This document shows, piece after piece, positions 38,596-47,616 of a stretch of DNA of 64,000 nt. This DNA is from Lacimicrobium sp. SS2-24. GTDB lineage: Bacteria; Pseudomonadota; Gammaproteobacteria; Enterobacterales; Alteromonadaceae. The translations under genes and the position numbers were made by a program. The DNA lies in contig NZ_NIWW01000005.1 of the NCBI RefSeq assembly GCF_002201535.1, positions 124,001 to 188,000 of the forward strand. The letters run 5' to 3'. The notes below the pieces were generated by a model. The model did no database searches and had not been told where the DNA came from. It was given only the letters and a program-made list of their open reading frames with translations. The stretch's first letter is position 1; the number at the start of each line of letters is the position of its first letter.

Positions 38596-40809
38596 TCAGT
38601 TATTCAGAAAATAAGGGTGCCGATATCCGAACAACCCTTCATTTAGTAAGGACCTGGCGGAGTCTTTTCCACCAAAGCCTCTGAATACAAACTGTAATGC
38701 AATACCTGATTCAAACTCATCACCACTCTGTTCACCCAGAGCGTCAAAACGGTTACTCAGATAGCGCTGGGCGACAAATTGTAAGGCCCAACAACAGGAC
38801 TGATATTGTATACCGGTAAAGCTTTCAATGGTTCTGTTGCTGGACAAATCTTTGTACCATCGTCCCACCCAGTGCCACTGCCTGGACAGAGGCCAGCTTG
38901 CCGTCACCCCCACCTGATCAATTTCATTGCCGGAAATATCTCTGACATAGCGGTGATTTAACTGCACCAATTTGTCCTCGGCTAACTTGTAGTCCAACGA
39001 CAGATTACTGCGCTCAACCCGCTGATTAACCGATGAAAGCTGGATCTGTGAGCGAACAAACCACTTGGAACTGATGCGCCAGTCCAGTTCTGCCGCCAAC
39101 GCCGAGCGATCTTCTTCACGCTCGTTGTCACTCAGGCGACTGTCTCCAAAATAGAAAATTTGGCCTAAGCTCAGACGTAACTGTTCGCTCTCATTATCAT
39201 CTAACAGTCGGGTTGTCAGACCCACGGTCAGCTGATTGGAATCACTGATGCGATCCAGACCGGTAAACTCCTGGCCACGGAATAATCCGACGTAGTCATT
39301 GAGCAGACGACTGGTATCGTAACGTCCGATATGTTGTTGATCCTCATAGCTGGTGTACAGATATTGCATTTTCGGTTCCAGTGTCTGAGTCATCTGGTCG
39401 CCAAAAAGTTCGATTTGTCGCTCAAAGTTTACTGCACCATACAATCGCCCCCGCCCCAAGGTACGGCTGACAGATTCCTCAAGAGAGGAATTATCAGGCA
39501 GGGATTGACGATAAAAAGTCTGTAACAAGGTTCCTTCTGCGATGAATTCGCCCCAGCTATTATGCAATGGCAGGCTAAGCGTGGGAGCCAGATGAAGTCG
39601 TGTGGCAGACGGACTGTTCTCATCGCCATTTTCAAAGTGGGCTAATTCCGAGTCGAATCTGAAATCGAGCAATGTCCCTAGATCATGGTGATAGTCCAGC
39701 CTAAGCTCAGGGATCGCACGATAACTGTTGGGATGGTTACCAATGATTTCGAAGTCCCTGATTTGAGCAGAGAAATTTAAATCATCTGAAAAGTACAATA
39801 ATTGCAGAGTCTGATTCAGATGGGTATCGGCGCGGTTATAGAATTCAGAGCCCAAATCAACAATGTAGTTATCATCACTCAGGCCATTCACTTCGGCACT
39901 GATCTGCCAGCTTTGGGTCAGCTGCCCCTGATGAACGAAACGGTAAAAATAGCGGGCGTCGTCGAGATCGCTGCGCCTGTCATCATGCAGATATTCTACA
40001 TTCAGCTGCCCCTGATGTTCGTCACTCAGGTATCTGAATTCGGTTTTCAGCTGCAATCCGCGGTCTGACATGAGTCGGGGGGCGAGGGTAGCATCGTAGT
40101 TTGGCGCGATATTCCAGTAGTAGGGTTGTTCGTAACCGACACCAATGCGATCTGAACTGGAGAGGGTTGGAAACAGCAATCCAGTCTGCCGTTGCTCTGA
40201 TACCGGGAAACTGAAATAAGGAAGGTATAGCACAGGTACACCGGCCAGATAGAAGCGGGTATTGCGCGCTTCTCCCCAGATCTCTCCAGGTGCTAAGGAA
40301 ATACTGCTGGCTTTGATAAGCCAGTCTTCCTGACCTGCGGGACAGGTGGTGAAACTGACGCCATCAAGCTGGATCCCGGTCTGATTACTAATGGCGATAT
40401 TCTCTGCCTGTCCTCTGCCTACGAACCCCAGCATCTGATACTGGGTGTTTTCCAGTGACAGACTGCCCGAGGCCAGATCCAATCCCATATTATCGCTGGT
40501 GACATAAATCTGATTATCACTAAAAGCAATATCGCCACTGGCTTTAAGCTGCCTGGCACTTTTGTCGATAAGGGCCTGTTGTGCCTGTATGGTGCCTTGC
40601 TTGCTGTGTATTTCCACTTTGCCACTGAATTGCGCTAGCTTGTCTTGCTGTATTCGGGCTTCCTGGGCTTTAACGCTGATATTGTCATCTTTTACCACCC
40701 TATCACTTTCGTTAAGTGGCATTGGGGGAGCCAGACATACCTGTGGCTCAGCCGAGAGCGCAGCACAGCAGAGACCCAACGATAACATTGTCAAACGGGA
40801 TAAATTCAT
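38596..40809 (-). CDS. lptD: LPS assembly outer membrane protein LptD
   Basis: A 737-residue barrel that inserts lipopolysaccharide into the outer leaflet with LptE. The signal peptide ends near SAEP (20). An N-terminal OstA/LptA-like beta-jellyroll covers about 40-170, followed by the 26-strand-type barrel. The four cysteines needed for the inter-domain disulfides are present: C25, C156 and the CC pair at 672-673. It heads the surA-pdxA-rsmA-apaG-apaH series and diverges from djlA, as in E. coli. Confidence 0.95.
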   Translation of the reverse strand: MNLSRLTMLSLGLCCAALSAEPQVCLAPPMPLNESDRVVKDDNISVKAQEARIQQDKLAQFSGKVEIHSKQGTIQAQQALIDKSARQLKASGDIAFSDNQIYVTSDNMGLDLASGSLSLENTQYQMLGFVGRGQAENIAISNQTGIQLDGVSFTTCPAGQEDWLIKASSISLAPGEIWGEARNTRFYLAGVPVLYLPYFSFPVSEQRQTGLLFPTLSSSDRIGVGYEQPYYWNIAPNYDATLAPRLMSDRGLQLKTEFRYLSDEHQGQLNVEYLHDDRRSDLDDARYFYRFVHQGQLTQSWQISAEVNGLSDDNYIVDLGSEFYNRADTHLNQTLQLLYFSDDLNFSAQIRDFEIIGNHPNSYRAIPELRLDYHHDLGTLLDFRFDSELAHFENGDENSPSATRLHLAPTLSLPLHNSWGEFIAEGTLLQTFYRQSLPDNSSLEESVSRTLGRGRLYGAVNFERQIELFGDQMTQTLEPKMQYLYTSYEDQQHIGRYDTSRLLNDYVGLFRGQEFTGLDRISDSNQLTVGLTTRLLDDNESEQLRLSLGQIFYFGDSRLSDNEREEDRSALAAELDWRISSKWFVRSQIQLSSVNQRVERSNLSLDYKLAEDKLVQLNHRYVRDISGNEIDQVGVTASWPLSRQWHWVGRWYKDLSSNRTIESFTGIQYQSCCWALQFVAQRYLSNRFDALGEQSGDEFESGIALQFVFRGFGGKDSARSLLNEGLFGYRHPYFLNN

Positions 40810-41269
40810 AAAAGCGCGGGCAATGACTCAACAAACCGGTTGTGGGCGAAAAAGGCAATTTTAAGGGTTTCAGTCTGTTTTACCAGTAATATACCCGTTT
40901 ACCCTTAAAATGCTGAAGTTAAAACGCGCCTCGTCGGCTTTTTTCTGCTTGTCCGGTCCCTCCTTGAGCCGCTATATGGCCCACCATAGCCCTTATCCGC
41001 GCAGCGAGTTTGCTGTGTGAATGCCGATCTAAACGACACACAGTGCATGACGAACGCACAAATTCTTATACAATGGCAAGGTGAACGGACAGTTCGTGAT
41101 CAGCGGGACCGCTGTTGATAGCCTGGTTTGCTGTCATTATCAAAATGGTAATCAATGCAATAAGTTACACCCGCATTTTCATGCTCTGACATGGGACAAC
41201 GATGGGTTGGGTAGGTGTTTGCACTGCCTTGACAGAGTTGTGCAAAGGTAAAGCGTAAAGGAATCTGAT
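40810..41269. promoter_or_regulatory. Divergent lptD/djlA intergenic region
   Basis: This 460-base gap carries no convincing gene. TTTTAAGGGT (40859-40868) and ACCCTTAAAA (40901-40910) form a perfect 10-bp inverted repeat spaced by 32 bases, about 50-100 bases before lptD. Between them, on the minus strand, lies TATATT, a possible lptD -10. No clear sigma-E promoter was recognised. Nothing else stands out closer to djlA except AAGGA near 41258. Confidence 0.4.
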
Positions 41270-42115
41270 ATGCCCATTTGGGGAAAGGTGTTAGGTACAT
41301 TTTTTGGTTTTATGTTTGGCCGGATCCCCGGTGCCATTCTGGGTTTCATCGTCGGGCATCTTTTCGACCGGGGATACAGCCAGGATTTTAATCAAAAGGG
41401 AGGATTCGGACGGTTTTTCGGCCGAGCCGACGATCTCAAACGTCAGGCCGTATTTTTTCATGCCTTGTTTTCCAGTATGGGACATGTCGCAAAAGCCAAC
41501 GGCCAGGTGACCAGCGACGAGATTAAAATGGCCACCGCCCTGATGGACCAGATGGGACTGACCGGTGAAACCCGTAAAGAAGCCCAGCAGGCTTTCAGGG
41601 AGGGCAAAGCCGCAGACTTTCCGTTAAAACAGACATTGCAGGAGTTCTATGAGTCATGCCACGGACGTCGGGATATTCTGCAGGTGTTTCTGGAAATACT
41701 GATTCAGGCTGCGTATGCCGACGGCGGTCTGGACAGAGCCGAGCAAAAGGTACTGGAGTCTGCTGCCAGTCATCTGGGTTTCCGTCAACACGAGCTGCTG
41801 TATCTGTTATCTGTGTATGAGGCTGAGTTGCGATTTCGCACCCGCAGCCATCAGCGGCGCAGCAGTAGTGGCAGTTCACGGGGGCGGGCAACTTACTCCG
41901 AGGCGCAAAGTATCAGTGATGCGTATCAAATCCTTGGGGTGAAAAAAAGTGATGATATGGCAACCATCAAAAAAGCCTACCGTAAACTGATGAGTGAAAA
42001 CCATCCCGATAAGCTGGTTTCCAAGGGGCTACCCAAACAAGCGCTGGAGGTGGCGAAAGCCAAAGCCCAGGACATCCAGGCGGCTTACGAACTGATTAAA
42101 AAGCAGCGGGAGTGA
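41270..42115 (+). CDS. djlA: Co-chaperone DjlA
   Basis: A 281-residue type III membrane J protein. One N-terminal membrane segment (about 6-28, LGTFFGFMFGRIPGAILGF) is followed by a TerB-like helical domain (about 55-175), a Ser/Arg-rich linker and a C-terminal J domain with HPD at 245-247 that stimulates DnaK. AAGGA precedes the ATG. The gene is divergent from lptD as in enteric bacteria. Confidence 0.95.
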   Translation: MPIWGKVLGTFFGFMFGRIPGAILGFIVGHLFDRGYSQDFNQKGGFGRFFGRADDLKRQAVFFHALFSSMGHVAKANGQVTSDEIKMATALMDQMGLTGETRKEAQQAFREGKAADFPLKQTLQEFYESCHGRRDILQVFLEILIQAAYADGGLDRAEQKVLESAASHLGFRQHELLYLLSVYEAELRFRTRSHQRRSSSGSSRGRATYSEAQSISDAYQILGVKKSDDMATIKKAYRKLMSENHPDKLVSKGLPKQALEVAKAKAQDIQAAYELIKKQRE

Positions 42116-42124
42116 GACCTACAA

Positions 42125-42586
42125 TCATTGCTGCTGTGGGTCTGCCTCGCGCATTTCCGCTTTGCGCATTGGCATGGCGTCAATACGCGCCCAGAGTGTT
42201 TTGAATTGCAGTGTACGGTCGGTATATTTGATCCCGCCATCCTTGCCAATCAGAACGATGCGATCCGTCGATGACCGGAAATAGGTGCGCTTAAGTTGCC
42301 GGCCCAGTTGAGACGATACGGTACCAGGATAATTGCTTAGCAGCGGCGTATCAGCATTGATGTCTGCTGGCACAATAAACCAGTACAGGTGCCGTGCTTG
42401 TACTTCGTCGGACGCTCGCAAAAGACGTGTTTGAAAGAGATTCGCCTGGTTTGCAGAAGCGGCATTGAGCAGTAACACACGGTGTTTCCATTGCAGGGCA
42501 CTTAAATCCGTCAGGGGGGCCTTGGCACTGACCGGCAGACTGAACGCCAGAAGTGTAAGCAGTGCAACGGTGAATGGACGGGACAT
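42125..42586 (-). CDS. DUF4174 family secreted protein
   Basis: A 153-residue protein with a signal peptide at 1-21 (cleavage after PVSA). The body matches the DUF4174 pattern by eye: LQWKHRVLLLNAAS near the start, then IVLIGKDGGIKY and the ending WARIDAMPMRKAEM. The fold looks thioredoxin-like but no CxxC is present. Function is unknown. It begins 1 base after the periplasmic cyclophilin gene and is probably cotranscribed with it. Confidence 0.85.
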   Translation of the reverse strand: MSRPFTVALLTLLAFSLPVSAKAPLTDLSALQWKHRVLLLNAASANQANLFQTRLLRASDEVQARHLYWFIVPADINADTPLLSNYPGTVSSQLGRQLKRTYFRSSTDRIVLIGKDGGIKYTDRTLQFKTLWARIDAMPMRKAEMREADPQQQ

Positions 42587-42587
42587 C

Positions 42588-43193
42588 TCAGAAACTGGGC
42601 ACGTAGTTGGGGGGTAACACGCTGGCTTTTTTCAGAATCACTGGCTCAACCGGTACATCAGGCCAGCCGTAGGTGGGATCAACATGGGTCTCCACAGCCG
42701 CAATCTTATCCAGCACATCCATGCCTTCGATAACGCGTCCAAATACGGCATAGCCCCACTTTCGGCCCGGATCCAGGCTGTCATTATCATTCATATTAAA
42801 GAAGAATTGCCGACCGGCGGAGTGGGGATCGTTTTCTCTTGCCATGGCCAGGGTATAGCGCTCATTTTTGTTGCCATTGCCAGATTCGTTAAAAATGGTG
42901 CGTATCGTGGGCTTTGTATTGAACTGGGTGTCATATCCTCCCCCCTGCACCACGAAGTCATTAATGACCCGATGAAAAATGGTGTCTTCGTAACTGCGTT
43001 TAGAGACATATAGCAGGAAGTTATTGGTGGTGAGCGGGGCTTTGATCCGATCCAATTCCACCACGATGTCTCCCATCGTGGTCTCCAGTTTCACTTTTGG
43101 AAACAGATTATCCGGTTGCACTTTCGCACCGTCATCTTTGCCTGCCACACCGACAGACACCATTAGCAAAAGAATTGTAAACCAGGCTCGCAT
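42588..43193 (-). CDS. Periplasmic cyclophilin-type peptidyl-prolyl isomerase
   Basis: A 201-residue cyclophilin with a signal peptide (about 1-18). Active-site motifs are FHRVINDFVVQGGGY (catalytic Arg), GRQFFFNMNDND and VFGRVIEGMDVLDKI. It accelerates proline isomerisation of exported proteins, like E. coli PpiA. It lies 18 bases after rlmG and 1 base before the DUF4174 gene. Confidence 0.93.
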   Translation of the reverse strand: MRAWFTILLLMVSVGVAGKDDGAKVQPDNLFPKVKLETTMGDIVVELDRIKAPLTTNNFLLYVSKRSYEDTIFHRVINDFVVQGGGYDTQFNTKPTIRTIFNESGNGNKNERYTLAMARENDPHSAGRQFFFNMNDNDSLDPGRKWGYAVFGRVIEGMDVLDKIAAVETHVDPTYGWPDVPVEPVILKKASVLPPNYVPSF

Positions 43194-43211
43194 GATGATT
43201 CCTTATGGTCG

Positions 43212-44345
43212 TTAGCGTTTGATGGCGGATAAGATACTGAATTTATTATTTGCTGCAACCTGGTGATAACCCCCGAACAGACGTTTCAGTTTGTGGTGAT
43301 AGCCAAGATGTCGGTTGCCAATGATCCTCAGCTCTCCGCCTCGATGTAGAGCATCTTTGGCCTGTTTAAACATTTGCCAGGCAATATGATCGGTAATCCG
43401 CTGTTGCTGGTGAAAAGGAGGGTTGCAGAGAATAAGATGGGTCTTGCGGGGTAAGATCTGGCTCAGGCAGTCACTGACGCGGAATTCACATTGTGAGATG
43501 GCCGCCGACAGGTTATGAGAGACATTCAGACGAGCGGATGCCACTGCCATATAAGACTCATCTGCAAAGCACACATGCTGTGCAATACCAGACTCCAACA
43601 GGGCCATTCCCAACACGCCGTTGCCACAACCGAGATCGATGGCCGTGTCAACGGGTTCCTGAGGCAAATGCTCAAGCATAAACCGTGCGCCAATATCTAG
43701 CTGCTGACGGGAAAAGACATTGGAATGATTCTGAATCAGCCATTCTCGTTGTGGCATTTTCCAGCTGCTCGGATAGGGGCAGGGCTGGCTCTGATGTGTC
43801 TGCGGCTGACAATAAATGAGACGGGCCTTCTTCCTGGCTAATGAGGTGGTCACCGGCCCCAGGTATTTTTCAAATAATGCCAGCGTGGAGGTATGTATTT
43901 GTGTGACTTTACCCGCTGCAATAATACGGGTGTCAGGTGTCACGCTGGATTGTAACTGCCACAGCTGGTATTCAAGTAACGCAAGGGTCTTAGGAATTTT
44001 GATCAATACCAGGTGTGGGGGCGTATCTGGCAGGCTTAAACTGTCAAAAAAAACGATGCGCGATGGATCAATATCGTTGCATTGCAAATTTTGTTGGCAG
44101 GCAAGTCGGGAGACGAAGGAATCGTTTATCCAATTCGGATGAAACTGGCTGAGGGCGCAGCCAAGTGCGCCACAGTCGTCATTAAAAATCCAAAGCGGCT
44201 GCGTCTGGGATGGCTCGCTTTCGCTCAGACAGGCCAACAGATATTCGTCAGCAGCGTCCCAGGCCTGCTCGCTTTTATGCTGACTGGCGGCCGGGTAACG
44301 GTAAAGTTGTAGCGTTTTATCTGTTAAAATCAGGTCGGTTTTCAT
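43212..44345 (-). CDS. rlmG: 23S rRNA (guanine-1835-N2)-methyltransferase RlmG
   Basis: About 377 residues from the ATG at 44345, equal to E. coli RlmG (378). The N-terminal degenerate methyltransferase domain includes AWDAADEYLLA. The catalytic domain has SAM motif DLGCGNGVLGM and NPPFHQQ, and the C-terminal GNRHLGYHHKLKRLFG...NNKFSIL is specific for RlmG rather than RsmC. An ATG at 44360 is also possible. The frame remains open to 44483 but overlaps alkB. It shares a very short divergent region with alkB. Confidence 0.93.
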   Translation of the reverse strand: MKTDLILTDKTLQLYRYPAASQHKSEQAWDAADEYLLACLSESEPSQTQPLWIFNDDCGALGCALSQFHPNWINDSFVSRLACQQNLQCNDIDPSRIVFFDSLSLPDTPPHLVLIKIPKTLALLEYQLWQLQSSVTPDTRIIAAGKVTQIHTSTLALFEKYLGPVTTSLARKKARLIYCQPQTHQSQPCPYPSSWKMPQREWLIQNHSNVFSRQQLDIGARFMLEHLPQEPVDTAIDLGCGNGVLGMALLESGIAQHVCFADESYMAVASARLNVSHNLSAAISQCEFRVSDCLSQILPRKTHLILCNPPFHQQQRITDHIAWQMFKQAKDALHRGGELRIIGNRHLGYHHKLKRLFGGYHQVAANNKFSILSAIKR

Positions 44346-44362
44346 GGGGCTAAGGTTCATTT

Positions 44363-44968
44363 GTGCAAAATAGTCTTTTCGATCAGCAAGCAATTGCTCT
44401 GGCCGATGCTGATCTGACCTTCGTGGCTGATTTTCTGCCGCATAAGCAGGCCAACGCACTGTTTGAGCAGTTACAACGGTCATTGGCCTGGCGTCAGGAT
44501 AGTATCAGAATTTACGGTAAAGAGGTGAATATACCGCGCTTGCAGGCATGGTACGGCGATCCTGGTGCGAACTATCGTTATTCCGGATTGCAAATGACAC
44601 CTATGCCCTGGACCGAGGCGTTATTGCAAGTCAAAGCCGCCTGCGAAACGCAAACGCAGACTCGTTTCAATGCCGTATTGGCCAATTATTATCGCGACGG
44701 GTCAGATAGTATGGGCTGGCACGCCGACGATGAACCCGAGCTGGGGAATGAGCCTGTGATTGCCTCGGTCAGTCTCGGGCAAAGCCGCAATATGGATTTT
44801 AAGCGCCGAACAGGCAATGAGAAATATCGGTTGGTGCTCAATCATGGCAGCCTGTTGATCATGGCCGGGACCACTCAGCAGTATTGGCAACATGCCTTAC
44901 CCAAAAGCCGTCGGCCAATGGACGCGCGCATTAACCTGACGTTCAGATGGATTTACCCTCAAAAATAG
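44363..44968 (+). CDS. AlkB-like 2OG-Fe(II) DNA repair dioxygenase
   Basis: A 201-residue complete AlkB-family protein that removes alkyl groups from DNA or RNA bases by oxidation. Fe ligands are His120 and Asp122 (WHADDE) and His177 (WQHALPK), with Arg189 and Arg195 (ARINLTFRW) for 2-oxoglutarate. It looks closer to the ALKBH2/3-like bacterial group than to E. coli AlkB. The start is a GTG at 44363 with TAAGG 7 bases upstream. It diverges from rlmG with at most 17 bases between starts. Confidence 0.9.
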   Translation: MQNSLFDQQAIALADADLTFVADFLPHKQANALFEQLQRSLAWRQDSIRIYGKEVNIPRLQAWYGDPGANYRYSGLQMTPMPWTEALLQVKAACETQTQTRFNAVLANYYRDGSDSMGWHADDEPELGNEPVIASVSLGQSRNMDFKRRTGNEKYRLVLNHGSLLIMAGTTQQYWQHALPKSRRPMDARINLTFRWIYPQK

Positions 44969-45246
44969 AGGTATCTTGTTGAAAATTAATAAAAAAAACG
45001 TCACTTTCAGAGTGTTCGTTAGCGCTTTTTGAAAAATATTTGCGTTATAAAAGTTCGCTTAGACATCGCATAAAAATATATATCGGAGGCTCAGTGAGTT
45101 AGCATAACTGCGCCATGTTAATTACATTTTTTGCCTTGTTATGGCGTGTCAGAAGGCTAAATTTAGTCATGGGGAACGCAAAATGTGAGGTTTTGCGTGA
45201 CGCCAGAAGTTCAGCACACAGCTTAACAAGGGATAGAGGAACGTTG

Positions 45247-45570
45247 ATGAATATTCAGTCCAGTATCGAAGAGAAATTACTCAGTCATTTTGACCCTGCC
45301 TATCTGGAAGTGGTGAATGAGAGTCATCAGCATAATGTACCAACAGGGTCTGAAACGCACTTTAAGGTGGTGCTCGTATCACCTTCATTTGATGGTGAGC
45401 GGTTAATTAACCGTCATAGGGCTGTTAATGCGGTGCTGCGTGACGAACTGGCCAACCATATTCATGCGTTGGCATTGCATACCTACACCGACAGTGAGTG
45501 GCGGGGCCTGTATGGTGGTGCGCCTGACTCGCCCGAGTGCCTTGGTGGATTAAAACGCAAGGCTTCCTGA
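45247..45570 (+). CDS. bolA: BolA family protein
   Basis: A 107-residue BolA protein, a class II KH-like fold that binds [2Fe-2S] together with monothiol glutaredoxin and affects morphology under stress. It has [32 protein letters not shown] and [13 protein letters not shown], all family signatures, with the conserved His. The ATG at 45247 has AGAGGA upstream; the frame extends back to 45115 but only as non-family sequence. The 278 bases between alkB and this gene hold its promoter region and nothing else I can name. Confidence 0.94.
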   Translation: MNIQSSIEEKLLSHFDPAYLEVVNESHQHNVPTGSETHFKVVLVSPSFDGERLINRHRAVNAVLRDELANHIHALALHTYTDSEWRGLYGGAPDSPECLGGLKRKAS

Positions 45571-45583
45571 TCTCATTCTAGCG

Positions 45584-45617
45584 GCTGCTGCCCTTCGGGT
45601 AGCAGCGCCTTTTCTTT
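45584..45617 (+). terminator. Terminator after bolA
   Basis: GCTGCTGCCC and GGGTAGCAGC pair (one G-U) around TTC, followed by GCCTTTTCTTT. The T-run is interrupted but the stem is strong. Confidence 0.8.
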
Positions 45618-45721
45618 AGCCCGCCACGACCTTTGTTGCTACTGACCATTCCAATTCAGTAAATATTTTGTTAAAAGCTAATAGCTATCCGGACCTGACA
45701 AAATAAGAGCGCAGACCTTCC

Positions 45722-46231
45722 TTGTTGTTACAACGCTGTCACACCTTCATTTCAGATTTGAATCATCGCCTGTGCAGGCTGGTCAGCTGGTTGACCTTGC
45801 TGATGGTATTACTGGTCTTTGCCATTGTGGTGCTCAGATACGGGTTTAATCTTGGCTGGATAGCCATGCAGGAATCGGCGCTTTATCTGCATGCCATGGT
45901 CTTTCTGCTGGGTGCCGCACATACACTTAAAGCTGACGAGCATGTTCGGGTGGATATTTTTTATCGTAAGGCTTCAGCGGCAACGCAGGCCCGCATTGAT
46001 ATTGGCGGCACGCTGTTTTTACTGGTGCCAGTCAATCTCTACATTCTTATTGTCGGCTGGGAGTACGCGGCCAAATCCTGGGCCCTGCTGGAAGGGTCTG
46101 GTGAAGCAGGAGGGTTACCTCTGGTGTTTGTACTCAAGACCCTGATCCCGCTGTTTGCCCTGACAATGCTGTTGCAGGGTGTGGCACACATCATCAGTTG
46201 TCTGTTGTCATTGAAACAGGATGATCATTAA
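45722..46231 (+). CDS. TRAP transporter small permease (DctQ-type)
   Basis: A 169-residue membrane protein with four predicted spans and the DctQ hallmark QESALYLHAMVFLLGAAHTLKADEHVRVD. It is the small integral subunit of a Na+-driven tripartite transporter. The start is a TTG at 45722 or the TTG at 45725; no strong ribosome binding site is seen. Its stop overlaps the ATG of the large permease (TAATG). Confidence 0.9.
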   Translation: MLLQRCHTFISDLNHRLCRLVSWLTLLMVLLVFAIVVLRYGFNLGWIAMQESALYLHAMVFLLGAAHTLKADEHVRVDIFYRKASAATQARIDIGGTLFLLVPVNLYILIVGWEYAAKSWALLEGSGEAGGLPLVFVLKTLIPLFALTMLLQGVAHIISCLLSLKQDDH

Positions 46232-47601
46232 TGGAATGGCTCGCGTTACTGATGTTTTTGGTGGTCTGTCTGGTATTGATGCTGGGCTACCCTGTCGCAT
46301 ACTCACTGGCGGGTACGGCGCTTATTTTTGCAGGGATCTGTGCGTCTTTTGGGGCCTTTGATCTGGCGTACCTGAGCGCATTACCCAGTCGTATCTACGG
46401 CATCATGACAAATCAGACGTTGCTGGCAGTACCCTTGTTTGTATTCATGGGGGTGATGTTGGAAAAGTCGCGGGTGGCCGAACAGTTACTCACGGCAATG
46501 GGGCAGGTTTTCGGCCGATATCGGGCAGGACTGGCGGTGTCGGTGATTCTGGTGGGCATGCTCATGGCAGCCAGTACCGGTATTGTTGGTGCCACCGTTG
46601 TTACTATGGGGCTCCTGTCTCTGCCCTCAATGCTTGAACGGGGCTACTCACCAGCCCTGGCTACAGGCAGCATTTGTGCCACCGGTACTCTGGGACAGAT
46701 CATTCCTCCTTCCATAGCACTGGTATTGCTGGGCGATGTTCTCTCCAGCGCTTACCAACGGGCGCAACTGAACATGGGCATCTTTTCTCCCGATTCGGTG
46801 TCGGTAGGAGACCTTTTCGTCGGGGCGCTAATCCCCGGACTGATGCTGGTGGGAATGTATCTCATCTATGTTCTGGCTCTGGGAATGCTAAAACCCCAGT
46901 CTGTGCGCAAAGACCAAACTCAACAAGAATCTACGCTGAGTTTGTTGCCACTGCTGAAAGCATTATTGCCCCCCCTGCTGCTGATGGTACTGGTGCTGGG
47001 GTCAATATTACTCGGTCTGGCAACGCCCACAGAGGCGGCGGGAGTTGGCGCGCTGGGCGCCTTACTGCTGGCGCTTTTTAGCGGTCAGTTAACCTTGCCC
47101 CGGTTGCAGGAGGTCATGCTGAGCACCACCAAAGTCACCGCGATGGTGTTTTTAATTCTGATTGGCGCCTCCGTTTTCTCTCTGGTGTTCAGAGGGTTGG
47201 GGGGAGAGACGCTTATAGAAGACTTTTTTACCGGTCTGCCCGGCGGTGTGTTCAGTGCCATGCTGGTGGTGATGCTGGTCATCTTTCTGTTGGGCTTTAT
47301 TCTTGATTTTATTGAAATTACCTTTGTCGTGGTGCCCATTGTCGGGCCTGTATTGCTGATGATGGGCGTGGATCCGGTATGGCTCGGCATCATGATCGCT
47401 ATTAATCTGCAAACGTCATTTCTGACTCCCCCCTTTGGTTTTGCGCTGTTTTATCTGCGGGGTGTGGCACCAGAAAGTGTCAAAACATCGGATATGTACC
47501 GTGGGGTAATTCCCTTTATTATTCTGCAACTTTTCTTGCTGGGTGCACTCGCCGTCTGGCCTGAGCTGGTGACCTGGTTGCCGGATAAACTTTATAGTTA
47601 A
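46231..47601 (+). CDS. TRAP transporter large permease (DctM-type)
   Basis: A 456-residue inner-membrane protein with about 12 spans, containing family motifs VPLFVFMGVMLEKS, ATVVTMGLLSLPSML, GTLGQIIPPSIALVLLGD and LQTSFLTPPFGFALFYLRG. It carries the Na+-coupled transport path. It overlaps the small permease stop by one base, and the binding-protein gene follows after 15 bases. Confidence 0.94.
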   Translation: MEWLALLMFLVVCLVLMLGYPVAYSLAGTALIFAGICASFGAFDLAYLSALPSRIYGIMTNQTLLAVPLFVFMGVMLEKSRVAEQLLTAMGQVFGRYRAGLAVSVILVGMLMAASTGIVGATVVTMGLLSLPSMLERGYSPALATGSICATGTLGQIIPPSIALVLLGDVLSSAYQRAQLNMGIFSPDSVSVGDLFVGALIPGLMLVGMYLIYVLALGMLKPQSVRKDQTQQESTLSLLPLLKALLPPLLLMVLVLGSILLGLATPTEAAGVGALGALLLALFSGQLTLPRLQEVMLSTTKVTAMVFLILIGASVFSLVFRGLGGETLIEDFFTGLPGGVFSAMLVVMLVIFLLGFILDFIEITFVVVPIVGPVLLMMGVDPVWLGIMIAINLQTSFLTPPFGFALFYLRGVAPESVKTSDMYRGVIPFIILQLFLLGALAVWPELVTWLPDKLYS

Positions 47602-47616
47602 CACAAGGAGTTCGTT

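Noticed and set aside
40921-40955. Terminator near CGTCGGCTTTTTT upstream of lptD
   Set aside because: No complementary upstream arm of useful length was found before the T-run.
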